NCBI RefSeq assembly: GCF_010726765.1
Contig: NZ_AP022601.1
Span: 2,852,001 to 2,916,000 of the forward strand
Reading direction: 5' to 3'
DNA length: 64,000 bases
DNA from: Mycobacterium gallinarum
Lineage (GTDB): Bacteria; Actinomycetota; Actinomycetes; Mycobacteriales; Mycobacteriaceae
The translations under genes were made by a program, and so were the position numbers. This document shows positions 1-8,581 of the stretch, in pieces. How positions within the stretch are numbered: position 1 is the first letter of the stretch; each line of letters opens with the position of its first letter. Below the pieces are notes generated by a model, which was not told the DNA's origin, ran no database searches, and worked only from the letters and a program-made list of their open reading frames with translations.

Positions 1-1347
1 CTCGCCCTCGGCAAGGGGGTGCGATTCGCCGCCGAGGCGCACCTCGATGTCGCCGATCGCGACCAGTTCGACGTGCGCCGACATCAGCTCGACCTGACCC
101 GTTGCCACGTCAACCGCAGACTTCGCGACCTCGATGGCCCGCATGCGTTCGGCCGTCAGCGCGATGCCGGCGAGCTCGGCCTCGGTGCGCTCCAGATCGC
201 GTTGCGCCCCTGCGATCTTGGCCAGCAGCGAGGAAACCCGGTCGGCTTCGTCGCGCGCAACCAGTTGGTCGACGTTTCGGCGGGCCGCCTCGGCGCGCAC
301 CTGGGCGATAGCCATCGCCGCCCGCGCCTGCTCTGCCACGACCTCGGCCGCCTGCTGCACCTCGGCGGCGGTGGCCAGCTCCTCCGCCGCCGCTGCGGCC
401 GACGCTTCGAGATCGACGATGGCGGCGGCCCGCGCATCGATCTGCTCGGCCAACTTGCGCCGCTCGTTGACCGCAGCGACCGACGTGGCGCGGATGGCGT
501 CCGCGGCGGATGCGACCTGCTCGGCCTGCTTGAGCTGGCCGGCGAGCGCGGCGACAGCCTCGGCGGCAGTCTGCGCAGCGACGAGTTGCTTATCGGCGTC
601 GACGCGTTCGGCGGTCAGCCGCTCCAGCTGCGGGGTGAGCTCGGCATGACGCCGGACCGCGTCGTCGACCTCCGCCATCGCAGCCGCGCAGCGGGCCAGT
701 TCCTGGTCGGCGGCGCGCAGCCGGTTCGTCGCCGCAGCCCACTGTCCGGTGGGACGACCAGTTCGGGTGAAGTAGTCGAGGTACTCGGCCTCGACCCGGT
801 CGATCAACAACGCGTCGGTGCCGTTGCCGGCCGCGGGCTGCGCCTCCGACACACCGGTGGCCTCGCCCGCGGCGACGTCGAGCGCACGTGACAGCGCATC
901 GCAGCCGGAAAGATCCACCACCGAGGTGGACGCGGACTGCAACACGCGCTGGGCCTGCCACAGACAGGTGTCGACGGTCTCGGTCAGCATCGCCCGAACC
1001 CGCTCGTGCGCCTCATCGCCGGTGAGCTGCTCGCGGCGCGGCGCCAGGACCGTCAACTCGGTCTCGGCCCGCTTGTGAAACCGCTTGCGGTACACGAACC
1101 GATAAGGGCCGGTGGAGATTTCGGCGGTGATCTCGGCGCCGACGTCCGCGTGCGTCGGCTTGACCTGCTTGACCTCTTTCTTCGACGAGCGGTCCTTGGA
1201 TTCCAGAAGCAGGTCCAGCGCCTCGATCATCGACGACTTGCCGATCTCGTTGGCGCCGCTGACGACCACCACGCCGCGGTCGGGGAACTCGATCTCGCGG
1301 TGCGTGATGCCGCGGTAATTGGTCAAGACCATGCGGTGCAGTTTCAC
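1..1347 (-). CDS. SbcC/Rad50-like AAA ATPase, C-terminus beyond window
   Basis: The 449 codons seen begin at a GTG whose last bases overlap the TGA of the upstream sbcD-like gene (GTGA). The N-terminus is typical of RecF/SbcC/Rad50 ATPases: residues 1-24 carry a conserved strand pattern, followed by the Walker A sequence GANEIGKS at 31-38. From about residue 130 the protein becomes rich in Ala, Glu, Gln and Arg with long heptad-like stretches, as expected for the coiled coil between the two ATPase halves; Walker B and signature must lie outside the window. By family, it would partner the adjacent phosphoesterase in processing DNA ends. It corresponds to Rv1278 by position. The ATPase call is firm; the exact role is inferred. 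Confidence 0.85.
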   Translation of the reverse strand, partial: MKLHRMVLTNYRGITHREIEFPDRGVVVVSGANEIGKSSMIEALDLLLESKDRSSKKEVKQVKPTHADVGAEITAEISTGPYRFVYRKRFHKRAETELTVLAPRREQLTGDEAHERVRAMLTETVDTCLWQAQRVLQSASTSVVDLSGCDALSRALDVAAGEATGVSEAQPAAGNGTDALLIDRVEAEYLDYFTRTGRPTGQWAAATNRLRAADQELARCAAAMAEVDDAVRRHAELTPQLERLTAERVDADKQLVAAQTAAEAVAALAGQLKQAEQVASAADAIRATSVAAVNERRKLAEQIDARAAAIVDLEASAAAAAEELATAAEVQQAAEVVAEQARAAMAIAQVRAEAARRNVDQLVARDEADRVSSLLAKIAGAQRDLERTEAELAGIALTAERMRAIEVAKSAVDVATGQVELMSAHVELVAIGDIEVRLGGESHPLAEGE

Positions 1348-2492
1348 GCCACTCCCCTGTCCGCCAGGCGCAGCAGCAACGCGAGTGCCGAACGCGCAGC
1401 GTCGGCGTCATCGCCGTCCGCCCTTGCCGCGGTGACCAACTCGTCGACCGCGGCCGCCGCGAATCCGCCGATCCCGAGGTTGTCGAACTCCCCGTCAGCG
1501 GGTGTCACTACGATGTCGGACTGCTTGTCCCACACGGTAAGTGCGGCGAACAGACGCGCGTACTTGTCCAGACATGCATCGAGCGCGGCCTTGTCGGTCA
1601 CCGTCAGAGAACCTGTCAGCCCGATTCGGACGACGGTACGGTCCTTGTCCGGCATCAGATCCAGATTCAGGTCCAGGTCGGCGATGTCGCGGCTGTCGTC
1701 CACCGAGCGGCGCAGCGTCACGAACCGCCACCGGCCCACCGTGTGGGGCTGGACCTGCACCGGCGCGTCAGGGTGGGCTTCGTCGAGGTCGACCACCAGC
1801 ACATGACCTGGATCGGTTTCAATGTCGTCGTAGTTGGTCACTTCCGGCGACCCCGAGTACCAGATTCGCCCGGTGGAACCGACCTGCATACGAGAGTGCT
1901 TGTCGCCCAACGCCGCATAGTGCACGGCGCCACGGACGATGGCTGCCTCCAGTGCCGCCAGCCGGATCAGCGACGGCCGGTCCTTGTCGGGAACGAAGAT
2001 GTCGACGCCGCCGTGGCCGACCACGATACGGGCGGTTCCGTCGGCAGGCAGGTCGTCGAGTACGGAGGCCACCGGGTCTGCACACGGAGCCTTGGACGTC
2101 CACGGCGCCGCGACGAGCTCCAAGCCGGGCCGCACCACGTGCACACCGGACCGGTCGAGAACCGTCACGTTGTCCGGACACTCCGCAACGAACAGCGGGC
2201 TGGTGTAGACCGACGAGGCATCCAGCGGATCGTGATTGCCCGGCAGAAGATACACAGGAACGCCGATGGCGCGCATTGCTTCCAGCGACTGGCTGACGTC
2301 CCTCGGCGCGAGTTGGTTGTGCTCGAACACGTCGCCCGCCACGACCACGAACTCGGCTCCGGTATCGGCCGCGAGCTCCTTCAGACCCGCCACGGCGTCA
2401 CGGCGCGCAGCCGAATAGCGCGGCTGCGCCTCGCCGTTGAGGAAGTAGCGGGTCATGCCGAGCTGCCAGTCGGCGGTGTGTATGAACCGCAT
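1344..2492 (-). CDS. SbcD/Mre11-like metallophosphoesterase (DNA repair exonuclease)
   Basis: A 382-residue calcineurin-fold phosphoesterase. The ATG at 2492 is preferred over one six codons upstream because a GGGAGGG ribosome site sits just before it. Visible metal motifs are GDVFE (53-57) and GNHD (85-88), with later VGHGG and GDKHS histidine motifs. Motif I reads ADWQLG (residues 7-12), with Gln where SbcD/Mre11 proteins usually have the D-x-H histidine. It overlaps the sbcC-like gene by 4 bases, so the two are co-translated and probably form one nuclease-ATPase complex. It corresponds to Rv1277 in order. Whether activity is normal with the Q substitution cannot be told from sequence. Confidence 0.87.
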   Translation of the reverse strand: MRFIHTADWQLGMTRYFLNGEAQPRYSAARRDAVAGLKELAADTGAEFVVVAGDVFEHNQLAPRDVSQSLEAMRAIGVPVYLLPGNHDPLDASSVYTSPLFVAECPDNVTVLDRSGVHVVRPGLELVAAPWTSKAPCADPVASVLDDLPADGTARIVVGHGGVDIFVPDKDRPSLIRLAALEAAIVRGAVHYAALGDKHSRMQVGSTGRIWYSGSPEVTNYDDIETDPGHVLVVDLDEAHPDAPVQVQPHTVGRWRFVTLRRSVDDSRDIADLDLNLDLMPDKDRTVVRIGLTGSLTVTDKAALDACLDKYARLFAALTVWDKQSDIVVTPADGEFDNLGIGGFAAAAVDELVTAARADGDDADAARSALALLLRLADRGVA

Positions 2493-2606
2493 CTCGGACC
2501 CTCCCTTCACTCGCCGCGGCCGAGCCGCGAATTCAGCCGGTCTTTGCCAGGCATCGCGAGTGTAGGTCCGGCCGCCGACATGTCCGGTGAGGCGCGGCGG
2601 GCCCTG

Positions 2607-3905
2607 TCAGTCGGCTTGATCTGCGCGGGTGAGCACGTCCTGATAGTCCGCGAGCTCGATTTCCTCGGCCACCACGGTCCTCGTCCCGTTGTAGACCTCA
2701 CGGTCGATCTCGTCGTCGGCGTTCGCGACCAGCATGGCCACGAAGGTGTCGCCGTTGACGTTGAGGAACGTGCGGAAGATCCCGGCGAACCAGTCGACGG
2801 CGATGAGCAATCCGACCGCCTCGAGCGGAAGATCCAGAGACGTTGCGAGGAACGTGGCCACCACCGGAAAGCCGCCGGGGACGGTGATCGTTCCCATGTT
2901 CAGGAGGATGGCCAGTGCCATACCGAGCACGATCGCGCCGAAACTCAGCTCGATGTCGCCCGACTGCGCGAGGAACATGACGACGATCATCTAGTTGAGG
3001 ACAGCGCCGTACGAGCCCATCGTCAGACCGACCGACAGCGTGAAGTTGGCGACCTTCTGGCTGACTCCGACTTTCTCGACGGTGTTCTTGAGCACCGTCG
3101 GGAACGTCACCGCTGAACTCGTCGTGGTGATTGCGATCGCCGTCTGCTCGACGAGCTTGCCCGGCAGTTTCCACGGACTCAGCCGGGTGCGCAACGTGAC
3201 GACGACAACGAACAACGCGAACAGGATGAGGACACCGGCCAGCGTTGCCCCCAGGTATTTCAGCGCCGATGTGACGACGGCGAAACCCACATCGCCCGCC
3301 AGCGCCGCCAGCAGACAGAACACTCCGATCGGGGCGGCGTACATGACGAGTCGGATCATGGTGAGCACGATCTGCTGGATCTGGTCGATGAACGTCAGCA
3401 CCCTGGTGTCGCCGGTCTTGTTGATCTGGTTGCGCAACGCCACGCCCAAAAGCAGTGAGAACACGATGATCGGCACCATCGACGCGCTCGACATCGCTTC
3501 GAAGATGTTCTTGGAGACGAAGTTGAGCAGGGTGTCCTGCCACCCCAACGCTTCTCCGGCGGACTCCTGAAGCGACGAGTCGACCTCGCCGCTGAACTCG
3601 ATACCGCTGCCCGGGCGGATGAGGACACTGAGCACCCACGCGAGGATGGCTGCGACGATCGAGAATCCGAACATCCATTTGAACGTGCGGAACGCGATTC
3701 TGCCGGTGCCTGCGCCGGTCATCGAACCGGTCGCGACGATCACCGAGGCCATCACCAGCGGCACGATCGACATCTGGATCAGCCGGATGAACATGTCGCC
3801 GACGAATTTCAGATTCGCCGCCCACTCGCCGGCGATCAGGCCGAAGGCGAGTCCGGCGACCGCGGCGACACCGATCTGGAGCGCTGGATGCGACAGGGCT
3901 TTCAT
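2607..3905 (-). pseudogene. Sodium:dicarboxylate (SDF/DctA-type) symporter broken by in-frame TAG
   Basis: Two open segments, 2991-3905 (304 codons) and 2607-2990 (127 codons), are in the same frame and separated only by a TAG at 2991-2993. Together they make one symporter of the dicarboxylate/amino acid:cation (SDF) family, about 431 residues: eight-helix hydrophobic pattern, the TTTSSA serine-rich re-entrant loop (HP1) before the stop, and the second re-entrant loop (TVPGGFP) after it. The break falls after MGSYGAVLN, in the helix that forms the cation site, so a product ending there would lack the C-terminal core. ATG at 2988 directly follows the stop, but restart would give only a fragment. 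Point nonsense mutation, sequencing error or amber readthrough are the options. Confidence 0.75.
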
Positions 3906-3977
3906 TGCGCGAAGCTACGTCGGCGCCGCTACAAAGACGTGGCCGGTTCGTTGCGCCCGTGTATCAGCAGTCCTCGC

Positions 3978-5192
3978 TCAGCCCCGGGATCCCAACAGCG
4001 ACTGCCCCACGAATCCGCCGTGCGTCGGAACGCCCGGCAGGATCGCGAAAGTGGCCGATCCGATGGTGGTGATCCACTGATTGAGCGCGTCGCCGCCCGC
4101 GAGGCGATGCTGTACCGGGACGAACTGTCGCGCAGGGTCACGCTGGTAGCAGGCGAAGATGAGCCCGCTGTCTGTCGTGCGGTCGTCGCGGGGCGGATCG
4201 TCGTAGTTGTAGGGCCTGCGCAGGAACTGTTCATCATCGGTGCGGTGCCGGGCCAGCGCGACGTGGGAACTCGGCGGGATCACCGGTATCCCGTCGACGG
4301 TGGCGCCGAGGTCGGGCTCGTCGGTCTCCTTTCGACCGGTCAGCGGGGCACCGGTGTCCAGACGTCGCCCGACGGTGAGTTCCCTACTGGGACGGTCGAG
4401 TTCGTCCCAGGTGTCCATTTCGGCGCGGATCCGCCGGATGACGAGCACCGTGCCGCCGGCGAACCACGGCGTGGCCGCACCATCCGCCCACACATGCCGG
4501 TCGAGTGCCTGATCGTCACGCAGGTTCGCCGTCCCGTCGACCTGCCCCATGAGATTGCGCATGCTGCCACCCGGGCGGTTGGAGCCGTGGGCGTTGCGAA
4601 AGCCAGTCTGCCGCCATCGTTGGCGGGTCATGGAGCGGACGTTCTTCAGCAGCACCCGGCCCGCGTGCGCGATGACGACCGGATCGTCGGCGCAGATCTG
4701 CAACAACAGATCTCCGCCACACCATGCCGGCTCGAGCCGGTCGGTGCTGAAAGTGGGCAGTTCGGTGACCGATTCCGGTCGCAGGTGCGCCAGCCCCACA
4801 CGGTCGAAAACGGAGGGCCCGAGTCCGACGGTGACGGTGAGTCGCGCAGGCCGCAGCGCGAGCTCGGGTTCGGTGTCGGCCAGCGCCGGATCACCCTGGG
4901 TGAGCCGCGCCGCGTCCGATGTCCAGAGCTTCAGGACGGCGGTGAGCGTGTCGCGGGCACTTCGGCCCCCCTGCGGGATCAGGTCGAGCGCGACAAACAT
5001 CGCATGCGCCTGCGGCGGTGTGGCGACGCCGCTCTGGTGCGCGCCGTAGAACGGTTCGACCGCGGTGCCGAATCCGCCTGCTGCAGTGACAGATTGCGCT
5101 GCACTGCACTGGGTGAGGGCGGTTCCCGCGGCCACCGCGGCGGCGCCGCCGGCCAGGAGACGCCGCCGATTGAACATCGGATGCCCACCCAT
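3978..5192 (-). CDS. Tat-exported DyP-type haem peroxidase (EfeB/DtpA-like)
   Basis: 404 residues. The N-terminus has a twin-arginine signal (FNRRRLLAGG then a hydrophobic run ending near TQCSAAQ), so it is exported folded. Family marks are EPFYGAHQSGVATP near residue 46, the GQVDGT motif (GxxDG, the distal-side Asp of DyP peroxidases) and SSHVALAR, which supplies the probable proximal haem His. DyP enzymes use H2O2 to oxidise dyes, haem or other substrates; the EfeB branch has been linked to iron and the DtpA branch to copper use. It starts 3 bases beyond the PCuAC gene stop, so it is the last gene of that operon. An ATG five codons downstream (5177) with GGTGGG before it is an equally good start. 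Confidence 0.88.
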   Translation of the reverse strand: MGGHPMFNRRRLLAGGAAAVAAGTALTQCSAAQSVTAAGGFGTAVEPFYGAHQSGVATPPQAHAMFVALDLIPQGGRSARDTLTAVLKLWTSDAARLTQGDPALADTEPELALRPARLTVTVGLGPSVFDRVGLAHLRPESVTELPTFSTDRLEPAWCGGDLLLQICADDPVVIAHAGRVLLKNVRSMTRQRWRQTGFRNAHGSNRPGGSMRNLMGQVDGTANLRDDQALDRHVWADGAATPWFAGGTVLVIRRIRAEMDTWDELDRPSRELTVGRRLDTGAPLTGRKETDEPDLGATVDGIPVIPPSSHVALARHRTDDEQFLRRPYNYDDPPRDDRTTDSGLIFACYQRDPARQFVPVQHRLAGGDALNQWITTIGSATFAILPGVPTHGGFVGQSLLGSRG

Positions 5193-5194
5193 GG

Positions 5195-5728
5195 CTAGTG
5201 ATGCCCTCCGCCGGAACCGGTGCCGCCCGGTGTGTATTCCTCGTCGGCGCCCGCGAAGTCGCGGATCTGCGCAGTCACCGGAAGGGTCGAGCCGTCCTCG
5301 AAGACGACGGTCAGCGTCACGTCGGCACCTGGCTGCAGCGGTGCCTTGAGATCCATCAGCATCAGGTGGTCACCACCGGGGATCAGTTCGCGAGAGCCAC
5401 CCGCCGGTACCGTCAGGCCATCCGCCTTGGGACGCATCGTCATTGCCCCCGATGCATCCGGGACGACCTCGTGCACCTCGACCCGTCCGGCAAGCCGCGA
5501 TTCACCGGACACGATGCGGGCGTCGTGGTCGCCGGAGTTGGAGAACGTGCCGAACACCGCAGCCATCCCGGCCATCCCCGTCGCTGCCGAGCTCGCCCAC
5601 TGATTCTCGACGGTAATGGTGGACGCCATCAGCTCCCTGCGGTCGCCCGGGGAGGCCGAACAGCCGGTGCCGAGCAACGCGCAGACGGCGAAAGCCGCGA
5701 CCCACACCCGGATTCTTATGTCAGACAT
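5195..5728 (-). CDS. PCuAC (DUF461) periplasmic/envelope copper chaperone lipoprotein
   Basis: 177 residues from the ATG at 5728, which overlaps the upstream gene's stop (ATGTCTGA). A signal peptide ends at ALLGTGC, a slightly atypical lipobox, so it is probably a lipoprotein. The mature part has the PCuAC copper-binding pattern: AGMAAVFGTFSNSGDHDARI, then VEVHEV, a Met-containing stretch MTMRPK, and PGGDHLMLMDL, matching the H(M)x10Mx21HxM type ligand set. The tail GGGHH adds histidines. PCuAC proteins hand Cu(I) to cuproenzymes outside the membrane. Position between the PepSY membrane protein and the DyP peroxidase suggests one extracytoplasmic metal/haem function. Confidence 0.88.
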   Translation of the reverse strand: MSDIRIRVWVAAFAVCALLGTGCSASPGDRRELMASTITVENQWASSAATGMAGMAAVFGTFSNSGDHDARIVSGESRLAGRVEVHEVVPDASGAMTMRPKADGLTVPAGGSRELIPGGDHLMLMDLKAPLQPGADVTLTVVFEDGSTLPVTAQIRDFAGADEEYTPGGTGSGGGHH

Positions 5729-7265
5729 ATGCCTTCGACTCCTCAGCGTCGCCGGTGTCGCCGGCCACCTCGCGTTCGCGGGTTCGGCGCCGCCTGGCGA
5801 GAACGGCTTCCACCCCGAGTACGACGAGCAGCGACAGCCCGAACACCGGGAACAAGATCCCGAGAACGACCGCGGCGACGGACACCGCGACCGCCGCACG
5901 TTTGGGTGTACCGGCGCGGGTCGCATCGCTGACCGGACCCGGCAATCCGCTGCGGCCCGAGGGGCGGCGATGCCACCACATGAACAGTCCGGTCAACGCG
6001 CTCAGGATCACCCCGAGGCACGCGACTGTCGCCAGGATCCGCGTCAGCACTCCGAACTGAGTGCCCATGTGCATCGCAATACCGAAGCTGGTCGCCTGGG
6101 ATAGCGCCCCGTCATGTTCCGCGGTGGCGTTGGTGATCGTCCGCCCGGTGAACTGGTTGAGGTACAACGTGCGCTGCTCCGAAAGCCTTTGCGGCCACGC
6201 GTTGACGACCGTGTAGCTGCCGTACAGCATTTCCCCGTTCTCGGTGACGTCCGTCGGCGGGATGATCGCGTAGCCCGGAACCATGTGCTCGCCCTTGGCA
6301 AGCCGATCGACGTCGGCGAACGAGAGGCGCGCGGGCGCCGACCCGTGGATAGCCGATACGTACACCGGATCGTCGGTGGCCGCCCAGGCGATGCGTCGGC
6401 CCAGGCGGTCGTAATCGCCCATGGACGCCGGCGTCGAGGGAGCGTCTACTTCGATCGACGGCGTGATCGTGGAAGAAACCGCCCGCCAATTCTCGCCCCA
6501 ATACCGTGACCACGTCAGTCCGGAGAGCACATAACAGATGAGGACGACCGCGATCACCACACCGGTGAGCGCATGCAGATCGCGCCACCGGATGCGGCCG
6601 CCGCGTTTCCAGCGGATCGTCAGCAGCGGCTTCGTCGCCTCGATCGCCCTCGGCCACCACAGGTAAATCCCCGTGGCCATCAGGACGAGGATCCAGACCG
6701 CCGTCAGCTCCATCCACAGGTTTCCGATCCCGACCGGAATCGTCGCGTCGGGATAGGCCGACGGCGAGATCAGGTGTCCGACCGATGGCAGGTGGACCTG
6801 GGGCCCGTCGTTGCCGAACAGGCGGTGCAGCTGATTTGCCCACCCGACGAGGCCGGACAGCTCACTGCGCTGGCCCAGATATCGCCCGGTGTACGGATCC
6901 ACGAAGACCTGGGTGAGGTTGGCTTCCCCAGCAGGCAGCGATAGGCCTCCCGGCGACAGGAAGTCGACCCGTGTCGACTGGCCCGCGCCCGCGGGCGGTG
7001 TGACGGCGTCGATCGTGTAGTCCGCGCCGACATTCTGCGCGGCGACGTCGACCTGGTTATCGAGCGAAACGGTGTCGGGCCCTTCGGCAACGACATACAG
7101 ATCGCGGTGCAGCCAATCGTTGAGCGGCCCGGTGTACAGGATCACCAGCCCTGAACACGCAAGCAGCACCAGAGCGGGTGCGGCGAACAGGGCCACCCAG
7201 AAATGCAGACGCCAGATGCGCCGCAGCACGGCGGCATCGCCGCGCTTCGCGACTGTCGGTTTCAT
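5721..7265 (-). CDS. PepSY-associated transmembrane protein
   Basis: 514 residues with four clear membrane segments: about 22-48 after a basic N-terminus (RRIWRLHFWVALF), one near residues 180-200 (LWMELTAVWILVLMATGIYLW), one near 235-255 after IRWRDLHALTGV, and one near 400-425 ending LFMWWHRR. This is the PepSY_TM family layout of siderophore- and metal-uptake-linked membrane proteins with conserved His in the helices (LHFW, DLHAL, MHMG). Large extracytoplasmic parts lie between. It is first in the operon with PCuAC and DyP genes. No clear ribosome site precedes the ATG. Role inferred: redox or metal transfer across the membrane. Confidence 0.8.
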   Translation of the reverse strand: MKPTVAKRGDAAVLRRIWRLHFWVALFAAPALVLLACSGLVILYTGPLNDWLHRDLYVVAEGPDTVSLDNQVDVAAQNVGADYTIDAVTPPAGAGQSTRVDFLSPGGLSLPAGEANLTQVFVDPYTGRYLGQRSELSGLVGWANQLHRLFGNDGPQVHLPSVGHLISPSAYPDATIPVGIGNLWMELTAVWILVLMATGIYLWWPRAIEATKPLLTIRWKRGGRIRWRDLHALTGVVIAVVLICYVLSGLTWSRYWGENWRAVSSTITPSIEVDAPSTPASMGDYDRLGRRIAWAATDDPVYVSAIHGSAPARLSFADVDRLAKGEHMVPGYAIIPPTDVTENGEMLYGSYTVVNAWPQRLSEQRTLYLNQFTGRTITNATAEHDGALSQATSFGIAMHMGTQFGVLTRILATVACLGVILSALTGLFMWWHRRPSGRSGLPGPVSDATRAGTPKRAAVAVSVAAVVLGILFPVFGLSLLVVLGVEAVLARRRRTREREVAGDTGDAEESKAYV

Positions 7266-7288
7266 CGAAGAATGCCAAGCACGAGGAG

Positions 7289-7305
7289 AGGTGTGTCGAA
7301 CACCT
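7289..7305. promoter_or_regulatory. Inverted repeat upstream of the PepSY operon
   Basis: Perfect 6-base arms AGGTGT and ACACCT separated by GTCGA, 24 bases before the PepSY gene start. It could be an operator or a leader hairpin. It does not match the iron (IdeR) or copper (TACCC-N5-GGGTA) boxes. Confidence 0.3.
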
Positions 7306-7439
7306 GATTCAATTCCTTAGATCAGATCAAGCAAGAAAAGGGAGATCGGTTGCGGCGCATCGATTCAGCGCTGACACAACAGAGGACGGCAGCGACACCT
7401 CGGCTGAGGCTTCGCTGCTGTGGTGTGAGAGATCGACCG

Positions 7440-7985
7440 CTATCCGGCCGACAGAGCGTGCCGTGGCGGCGCACGCATACCGAGGCCGGCGCAGAGCAGC
7501 ACCGACTGTGCGACAACGTCACTGGTTACCAGCGGCAACGCCCGCGCGGCCGGCCGCAAGGCGGCCCGCGCGAACAGTCGCAGCCAGCACACCACCGACT
7601 CGCAGACGACGTAGAGGTATTCGACGGAGGTGATGGCGACGCCGAGCAGCACAGCGGCGCCGAGATGCGCGGCGGCCATCGCAGGCGTGAGTCCCACCGC
7701 GTGGCCGTGGTGATGCGATGCGGACGCCATCAACGTGAGGTGGCCGAGCGACTGCGCGACGGCGAGCGCGCCGATCACGCCGAGCAGCCTGCCGCGGCGA
7801 TCCTCGAGTGGCGCGGCGGCCAGGATGGCGCCGACGATCGCGCAGACCAGCATCGACGCGATGAGTCGTCCGCCCTGCGGAACGACCCCGCCTGCGGCGG
7901 CGTGAGCACCGACCGTGACCACCGCCGAGCACGCACCCACGAGGGCGCCACGCACCCAACGCGCCCGTGACTTCGGCGTACTCAC
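7440..7985 (-). CDS. His-rich integral membrane protein of unknown function
   Basis: 181 residues from a GTG at 7985. About five hydrophobic segments are visible (roughly 12-32, 42-60, 66-88, 102-120 and 150-170). A loop SASHHHGHAVG near residue 90 could bind metal. No family was recognised. The stop is 174 bases before the PepSY/PCuAC/DyP operon and on the same strand. A CTACTA-N7-TAGTAG dyad lies 23 bases before its start, so it has its own regulated promoter. The His cluster and neighbours suggest metal handling, but this is inference. Confidence 0.65.
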   Translation of the reverse strand: MSTPKSRARWVRGALVGACSAVVTVGAHAAAGGVVPQGGRLIASMLVCAIVGAILAAAPLEDRRGRLLGVIGALAVAQSLGHLTLMASASHHHGHAVGLTPAMAAAHLGAAVLLGVAITSVEYLYVVCESVVCWLRLFARAALRPAARALPLVTSDVVAQSVLLCAGLGMRAPPRHALSAG

Positions 7986-8007
7986 GTGGCGAACCCTACC
8001 GCCGCTG

Positions 8008-8026
8008 CTACTACATCAGCTAGTAG
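8008..8026. promoter_or_regulatory. BlaI/CopY-like operator candidate
   Basis: Perfect inverted repeat CTACTA (8008-8013), 7-base spacer, TAGTAG (8021-8026), lying between the divergent membrane-protein gene (start 7985) and the phosphatase gene (start 8060). BlaI/MecI/CopY winged-helix repressors bind TACTACA/TGTAGTA-type dyads; the match is partial. Confidence 0.4.
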
Positions 8027-8059
8027 ACCCCATCACGGCACCACCTCTACGGTGAGACG

Positions 8060-8578
8060 GTGAGCGACTCCTATCGCACGCTGTTGCTGCTTCGTCACGC
8101 CAAGTCGGACTACCCGGCGGGAGTGGCAGATCACGAACGTCCGCTGGCACCGCGCGGTATCCGGGAGGCCGCGCTCGCCGGTGACTGGCTGCGAGCGCAC
8201 GCGCCCGCGGTGGACGCGGTGCTGTGCTCGACGGCCACTCGCACCCGGCAGACGCTGGAGCAGACCCGCATCGACGCGCCGACGGAGTTCGTCGACCGCC
8301 TCTACGACGCGACGCCCGGCGTGGTGATCGACGAGATCAACGGGGTCGCCTCACGGTTCGACCACGAGGTGAACACGCTGCTGGTCATCGGGCACGAGCC
8401 GACGATGTCCGCGGTGTCACTCGGATTGGCCACCGCTGACGGCAGCAACAGCACTGCGGCCGAACGCATCTCCGAGAAGTTCCCGACGTCCTCGGTCGCG
8501 GTGTTGCGAACCGGCCAGGGCTGGGATCAGCTGGCGCTCAACGGTGCCACGCTCGTCACCTTCCACGTGCCTCGGTGA
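8060..8578 (+). CDS. SixA-type phosphohistidine phosphatase (histidine phosphatase superfamily)
   Basis: 172 residues from a GTG. The catalytic RHG-type motif is LLRHAKSDYP at residues 9-18, and the second catalytic His lies in GHEPTMS near residue 113. The length and the RHAKS form match SixA-like phosphatases rather than phosphoglycerate mutases. It corresponds to Rv1276c. Cytoplasmic. The target is unknown; SixA acts on phospho-His proteins in E. coli. It converges on lprC with only 3 bases between stops. Confidence 0.85.
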   Translation: MSDSYRTLLLLRHAKSDYPAGVADHERPLAPRGIREAALAGDWLRAHAPAVDAVLCSTATRTRQTLEQTRIDAPTEFVDRLYDATPGVVIDEINGVASRFDHEVNTLLVIGHEPTMSAVSLGLATADGSNSTAAERISEKFPTSSVAVLRTGQGWDQLALNGATLVTFHVPR

Positions 8579-8581
8579 GAC

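Noticed and set aside
2607..3905. TAG as pyrrolysine codon
   Set aside because: No sign of Pyl machinery, and transporters of this family are not known to use it; a nonsense mutation or base error is simpler.
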